A DNA stretch of 8,787 nucleotides, taken from the NCBI GenBank assembly GCA_036736205.1, contig DAINMX010000263.1, positions 1 through 8,787 of the forward strand, in the 5' to 3' direction. Position numbers and translations under genes: made by a program. Positions within the stretch are counted from its first letter, which is position 1, and every line of letters begins with the position of its first letter. Below are positions 6,736 to 8,787 of the stretch, in pieces. Source of the stretch: XYA12-FULL-58-9 sp001798605 (GTDB lineage Bacteria > Myxococcota > XYA12-FULL-58-9). The notes beneath the pieces are model-generated. The model saw nothing but the letters and a program-made list of their open reading frames with translations, ran no database searches and was not told the origin of the DNA.

Positions 6736-6934
6736 TGACTCGGGTGCAGATCCGATTGAGTGCCATGCCGAACAAGGATCTAGAATCAATCAAGGAGATT
6801 GCCTTGACCGGATTGCGCGAGGTTGGCTGTCCTCGTGATCGCGGAGAACCGCATCAGATAGCCTCTCGTTCGACTTGGGATGAAGAAATCGTCTTAGACG
6901 CCCCAACGCGCCCTCCAGCCGTCATCCAAGTGAA
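6735..6934 (+). CDS. Open frame running into the gap, unrecognised
   Basis: From the ATG at 6735 (or 6765) a plus-strand frame is open for 66 codons up to the N run; the other two plus frames contain stops. The product begins MTRVQIRLSAMPNKDLESIK and ends with a charged, then proline-rich stretch (TWDEEIVLDAPTRPPAVIQV). There is no ribosome binding site at either ATG, and the first ATG sits on the predicted -35 element of the opposite strand. It could be the N-terminal part of the TonB-domain protein across the gap, but it shows no membrane anchor, and frame continuity cannot be tested because the gap length is unknown. It may equally be chance. Confidence 0.25.
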
Positions 6935-7034
6935 NNNNNNNNNNNNNNNNNNNNNNNNNNNNNNNNNNNNNNNNNNNNNNNNNNNNNNNNNNNNNNNNNN
7001 NNNNNNNNNNNNNNNNNNNNNNNNNNNNNNNNNN
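6935..7034. other. Assembly gap (100 N)
   Basis: Exactly 100 undetermined bases, the usual placeholder for a scaffold gap of unknown length. Reading frames drawn through it are not meaningful. The sequence immediately right of it is a tandem repeat, a plausible cause of the break. Linkage of the NulO block to the wecB side rests only on scaffolding across this point. Confidence 0.98.
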
Positions 7035-7070
7035 GGACGATGCGGGCGAGACGGACGATGCGGAAATCGC
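7035..7070 (+). repeat. 18-base tandem repeat at the gap edge
   Basis: The 11-mer GGACGATGCGG occurs at 7035-7045 and again at 7053-7063, a period of 18 bases (six codons). In the frame of the TonB-domain gene it codes the acidic hexapeptides DDAGET and DDAEIA. The array may continue leftward into the gap. Confidence 0.6.
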
Positions 7071-7422
7071 TGAAGCTCGGCAGGAGACGGCTGTCTGGCA
7101 ACCATGGATGGCGGCGGGAAACTCTGCCAACCTTGGTGTTCATGCTGCTCAGGATCGACAACGACTCATCGATACCATTTTGGCCAAAGTCGCACAGGTC
7201 ATGCCCCTCGTCTATTGGAAGCTCAATCGCACTGACGCAATCTACGGTACTGTGTTGGTTCGCTTCTTGATGTCACGCAATGGGTACGTCGACGGCTTCA
7301 AGGTTGTCGAGTCGCAAGGTGATCGCGACATCGAACTTGCCGCCTACCATGCCCTGATATTGGCGTCGCCCTACGTCTACGCGCCTGGCTGGATCGAGCT
7401 CACCCTGGTGTTTCAACGCTGA
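7036..7422 (+). CDS. TonB C-terminal-domain protein, 5' part lost in the gap
   Basis: The last 128 residues of a protein whose start lies in or beyond the N run. It opens with an acidic linker (DDAGETDDAEIAEARQE), as in periplasm-spanning linkers of TonB-like proteins. From about 7186 it continues into a TonB C-terminal-like fold: VMPLVYWKLNRTD, then GTVLVRFLMSRNGYVDGFKV (the 'v.v.f.v...G.v..v.v' strands), VESQGDRDIELAAYHAL (the 'SSG...LD.aAl.al' helix), and a final IELTLVFQR strand before TGA. TonB-family proteins pass proton-motive-force energy from the inner membrane to outer-membrane transporters, but isolated TonB_C domains also occur in other envelope proteins. The N-terminal anchor expected of a true TonB is not visible. 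The gene converges on wecB with 12 bases between stops. An AgmX/motility-type or export-related role is equally possible. Confidence 0.72.
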   Translation, partial: DDAGETDDAEIAEARQETAVWQPWMAAGNSANLGVHAAQDRQRLIDTILAKVAQVMPLVYWKLNRTDAIYGTVLVRFLMSRNGYVDGFKVVESQGDRDIELAAYHALILASPYVYAPGWIELTLVFQR

Positions 7423-7438
7423 TCACTGAGCCGATCAG
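7419..7438. terminator. Small inverted repeat spanning two convergent stop codons
   Basis: CTGATC (7419-7424) pairs with GATCAG (7433-7438) around an 8-base loop. The stop codons of both convergent genes (TGA at 7420-7422 on plus, TGA at 7437-7435 on minus) lie inside the stems. It could act as a weak bidirectional terminator, but the stem is only 6 bp, not G+C-rich, and has no T tract, so this is tentative. Confidence 0.25.
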
Positions 7439-8571
7439 GCACGAACTACAAAAGGGTCGAGGTCTTGAGTCGTGCCCAAGGCGGCGACCACCACATCCAC
7501 AACACGCTCGGCGGTATGGCCATCCCACAGCTCGGGGACGCTGCCACGGGTGCGGTCGGTGCGGCCGCCTTTGAGAATAGTGGCGAGCTCCGCCAGGATT
7601 CGTTTGCGGTCGGTGCCAACGATGGTGTTGGTGCCCTGGGTCACTGTGATGGGGCGCTCGGTGTTGTCACGCAGGGTCAAGCAGGGCACGCCGAGGGCGG
7701 TGGTTTCTTCCTGGATGCCGCCAGAATCGGTGAGCACCACCTTGGCGTCGGCCTGCAGGGCGAGAAAATCGAGGTAGCCGATTGGGTCGACAACCCTGAG
7801 GTCTCTGGCGGCGTCGACGACCGGCTGCAGGCCAAACGCCTTGATGCGAGCTTGGGTGCGCGGGTGCATGGGGAACAGAACCGGCAAATCTTCACTCGCC
7901 GTGGCGAGAATGCGCAGCACCCGCTCACAGGTTTGTGGGTCATCGACGTTTTCGGCGCGATGGATGGTGGTGAGGATGTAGCCGCCTTTGACCAAACCCT
8001 GAGCGGCAACGGCACCCGTCGCCCGCGCGGCGTCAAGGTGGCCGAGGAGCGAATCAATCATGGCATTGCCGACCCGATGGATCTTGTCGGCGGCGATTCC
8101 CTCCCGCAGCAGGTTGTCGTCGGCATCGGCGGATGGGGTCAGGAGCAGGTCGCTGATTTGGTCGGTGAGGATCCGATTCACCTCTTCGGCCATCCGCATG
8201 TCGCGACTGCGCAGGCCGGCTTCGAGATGCGCTACCTTTATATGGAGTTTCTGCGCAACCAAGGCGCAGGCGACGGTCGAGTTGATGTCCCCAGCGACCA
8301 TCACCAAGTCGGGCTTGTGGGAGAGCACCACTTGCTCGAAGGCCTCCATCACCCGCGCGGTTTGCACCGCGTGACTGCAGCTACCGACCCCGAGGTTCTC
8401 GTCGGGGCGCGGCATACCGAGCTGCTCGAAGAACACCCGTGACATGTTGTCATCGTAGTGCTGCCCCGTGTGAATGAGCTTGGCGTCGAGACCACGCGCG
8501 CACATGGCCAAGTGGACGGGTGCCACCTTCATGAAGTTGGGCCTCGCCCCCACGACGTTGATGATCTTCAT
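7435..8571 (-). CDS. wecB: Non-hydrolysing UDP-N-acetylglucosamine 2-epimerase
   Basis: Interconverts UDP-GlcNAc and UDP-ManNAc in the cytoplasm; UDP-ManNAc (often oxidised to UDP-ManNAcA) enters surface polysaccharides. It has 378 residues, the normal length. Residues matching characterised WecB sites are R10 and K15 in GARPNFMKVAP, HTGQHYD (34-40), D95 in VAGDINS, E117 in HLEAGLRS, AEEVNR (128-133, where most homologues have PEExNR), H204 in TTIHRAEN, and TDSGGIQEE (281-289). The frame stays open upstream to 8754, but the start at 8571 is chosen because MKIINVVGARPNF is the family's N-terminus and a GGGAGAAGG ribosome binding site lies about 8 bases before it. It is much richer in G+C than the glycosyltransferase-nucleotidyltransferase region. 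No wecC-type dehydrogenase is in view. Confidence 0.95.
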   Translation of the reverse strand: MKIINVVGARPNFMKVAPVHLAMCARGLDAKLIHTGQHYDDNMSRVFFEQLGMPRPDENLGVGSCSHAVQTARVMEAFEQVVLSHKPDLVMVAGDINSTVACALVAQKLHIKVAHLEAGLRSRDMRMAEEVNRILTDQISDLLLTPSADADDNLLREGIAADKIHRVGNAMIDSLLGHLDAARATGAVAAQGLVKGGYILTTIHRAENVDDPQTCERVLRILATASEDLPVLFPMHPRTQARIKAFGLQPVVDAARDLRVVDPIGYLDFLALQADAKVVLTDSGGIQEETTALGVPCLTLRDNTERPITVTQGTNTIVGTDRKRILAELATILKGGRTDRTRGSVPELWDGHTAERVVDVVVAALGTTQDLDPFVVRA

Positions 8572-8700
8572 TGTTCTGCCTTCTCCCGGCTGCTCCGGCT
8601 GCTCGGGCCAGTCGCTGCCAAGTACCGCGATGGCTTGCTGCTTGCAAGGCGGGGTCGTTTCGCTCGTTTCGCTTGGAGTTGCGACCAAACCAGCAGCGCG
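8572..8700. repeat. Divergent intergenic segment with two 9-base tandem duplications
   Basis: Between the wecB start and the kinase-like motif, CCGGCTGCT occurs twice in tandem (8586-8603) and TCGTTTCGC twice in tandem (8655-8672). The palindrome CTTGCAAG lies at 8641-8648. I found no convincing promoter for either direction. Short duplications like these are common slippage products. Confidence 0.5.
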
Positions 8701-8787
8701 CCAAGGGAAGGCAAGAGCACCACCGTGGTGAGCATGGCCATCACCATGGCTCAATCCGGTGCGCGGGTGGTGGTTGTCGACACGGAC
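8635..8787 (+). pseudogene. BY-kinase-type (CpsD/Wzc cytoplasmic domain) ATPase fragment, start unclear, 3' end outside window
   Basis: In frame from 8692 the sequence codes TSSAPREGKSTT, a Walker A loop of the bacterial tyrosine kinase type, then VVSMAITMAQSGARVVVVDTD, ending in the Walker A' motif (hydrophobic run plus DxD) at the window edge. Such kinases control polysaccharide chain length and export, fitting the neighbourhood. The frame has no ATG before the Walker A; only TTG at 8635 lies between it and wecB, and the residues just before (FARFAWSCDQ) lack the hydrophobic strand that normally precedes the loop. The neighbouring frame from the ATG at 8630 does supply one (VVSLVSLGVAT); loss of two bases at ACCAAACC (8684-8691) would join it as LGVATTSSAPREGKST. 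It may therefore be frameshifted, 5'-truncated, or misassembled. The listed start is a placeholder. Confidence 0.55.

Noticed and set aside
6854..7161. Minus-strand open frames crossing the gap
   Set aside because: They exist only because the 100 N contain no stop codons; the flanking residues show no family resemblance.
7465..8442. 325-codon open frame on the plus strand opposite wecB
   Set aside because: It lies wholly antisense to a secure wecB with all catalytic motifs; its Gly/Asp/His-rich product matches no family I know. Long antisense frames are expected in G+C-rich genes.
8572..8754. N-terminal extension of wecB by 61 codons to an upstream start
   Set aside because: The extension is low-complexity and overlaps the divergent kinase motif. 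The family begins at MKIINVVGARPNF, which has its own ribosome binding site.
1..8787. CRISPR array, insertion sequence or attachment sites
   Set aside because: No regularly spaced repeats with spacers, no transposase motifs and no terminal inverted repeats were found; the only tandem repeats are the short ones listed.

Overview
This 8.8 kb window is a bacterial surface-glycan biosynthesis locus, probably from a Gram-negative draft genome or metagenome bin. The main gene block is a nonulosonic acid (sialic/legionaminic-type) pathway. The Gram-negative suggestion rests on a TonB-like C-terminal domain beside a wecB-type epimerase. The species cannot be named. Hand-counted 60-base samples run from about 43-55% G+C (6121-6540, 5101-5160) to about 65-68% (7801-7860, 8101-8160), so composition is uneven. 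A run of exactly 100 N (6935-7034) marks an assembly gap, and the two sides need not be contiguous in the genome.

Left part, all minus strand, read from right to left. A well-formed sigma70-type promoter (6707-6735) precedes an uncharacterised nucleotidyltransferase-fold protein (5736-6674). A GT4-type glycosyltransferase (4500-5726) follows 9 bases later. A 333-base spacer (4167-4499) then leads to a tightly packed block: NulO synthase neuB (3117-4166), hydrolysing UDP-sugar 2-epimerase neuC (1943-3133), CMP-NulO synthetase neuA (1251-1946), a SAM methyltransferase (361-1254), and the N-terminal 121 residues of a D-2-hydroxyacid dehydrogenase (1-364) that runs off the window. The last five genes overlap at every junction (17 bases once, ATGA three times), so they are probably translationally coupled. 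NeuC would release a 2-epimerised hexosamine, NeuB would condense it with phosphoenolpyruvate, and NeuA would activate the product with CTP. The methyltransferase and dehydrogenase are candidate modifying enzymes, and the glycosyltransferase builds the glycan. No dehydratase, aminotransferase or acetyltransferase is visible, so ordinary Neu5Ac is as compatible as a legionaminic-type sugar.

Right part. After the gap, on the plus strand, is the C-terminal portion of a TonB-domain protein (7036-7422). Its surviving start is an 18-base tandem repeat coding acidic hexapeptides, which may be why assembly failed there. Its stop codon lies 12 bases from that of the convergent minus-strand wecB (7435-8571), a non-hydrolysing UDP-GlcNAc 2-epimerase that makes UDP-ManNAc. 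Divergent from wecB, at the right edge, is a plus-strand fragment with Walker A and Walker A' motifs of a bacterial tyrosine (BY) kinase of the CpsD/Wzc type. It has no convincing start codon and may be frameshifted.

The enzyme families are mostly well known. The unusual points are the dehydrogenase and methyltransferase appended to the NulO operon, the nucleotidyltransferase at its head, the repeat-associated gap in the TonB-domain gene, and the apparently broken BY-kinase start.
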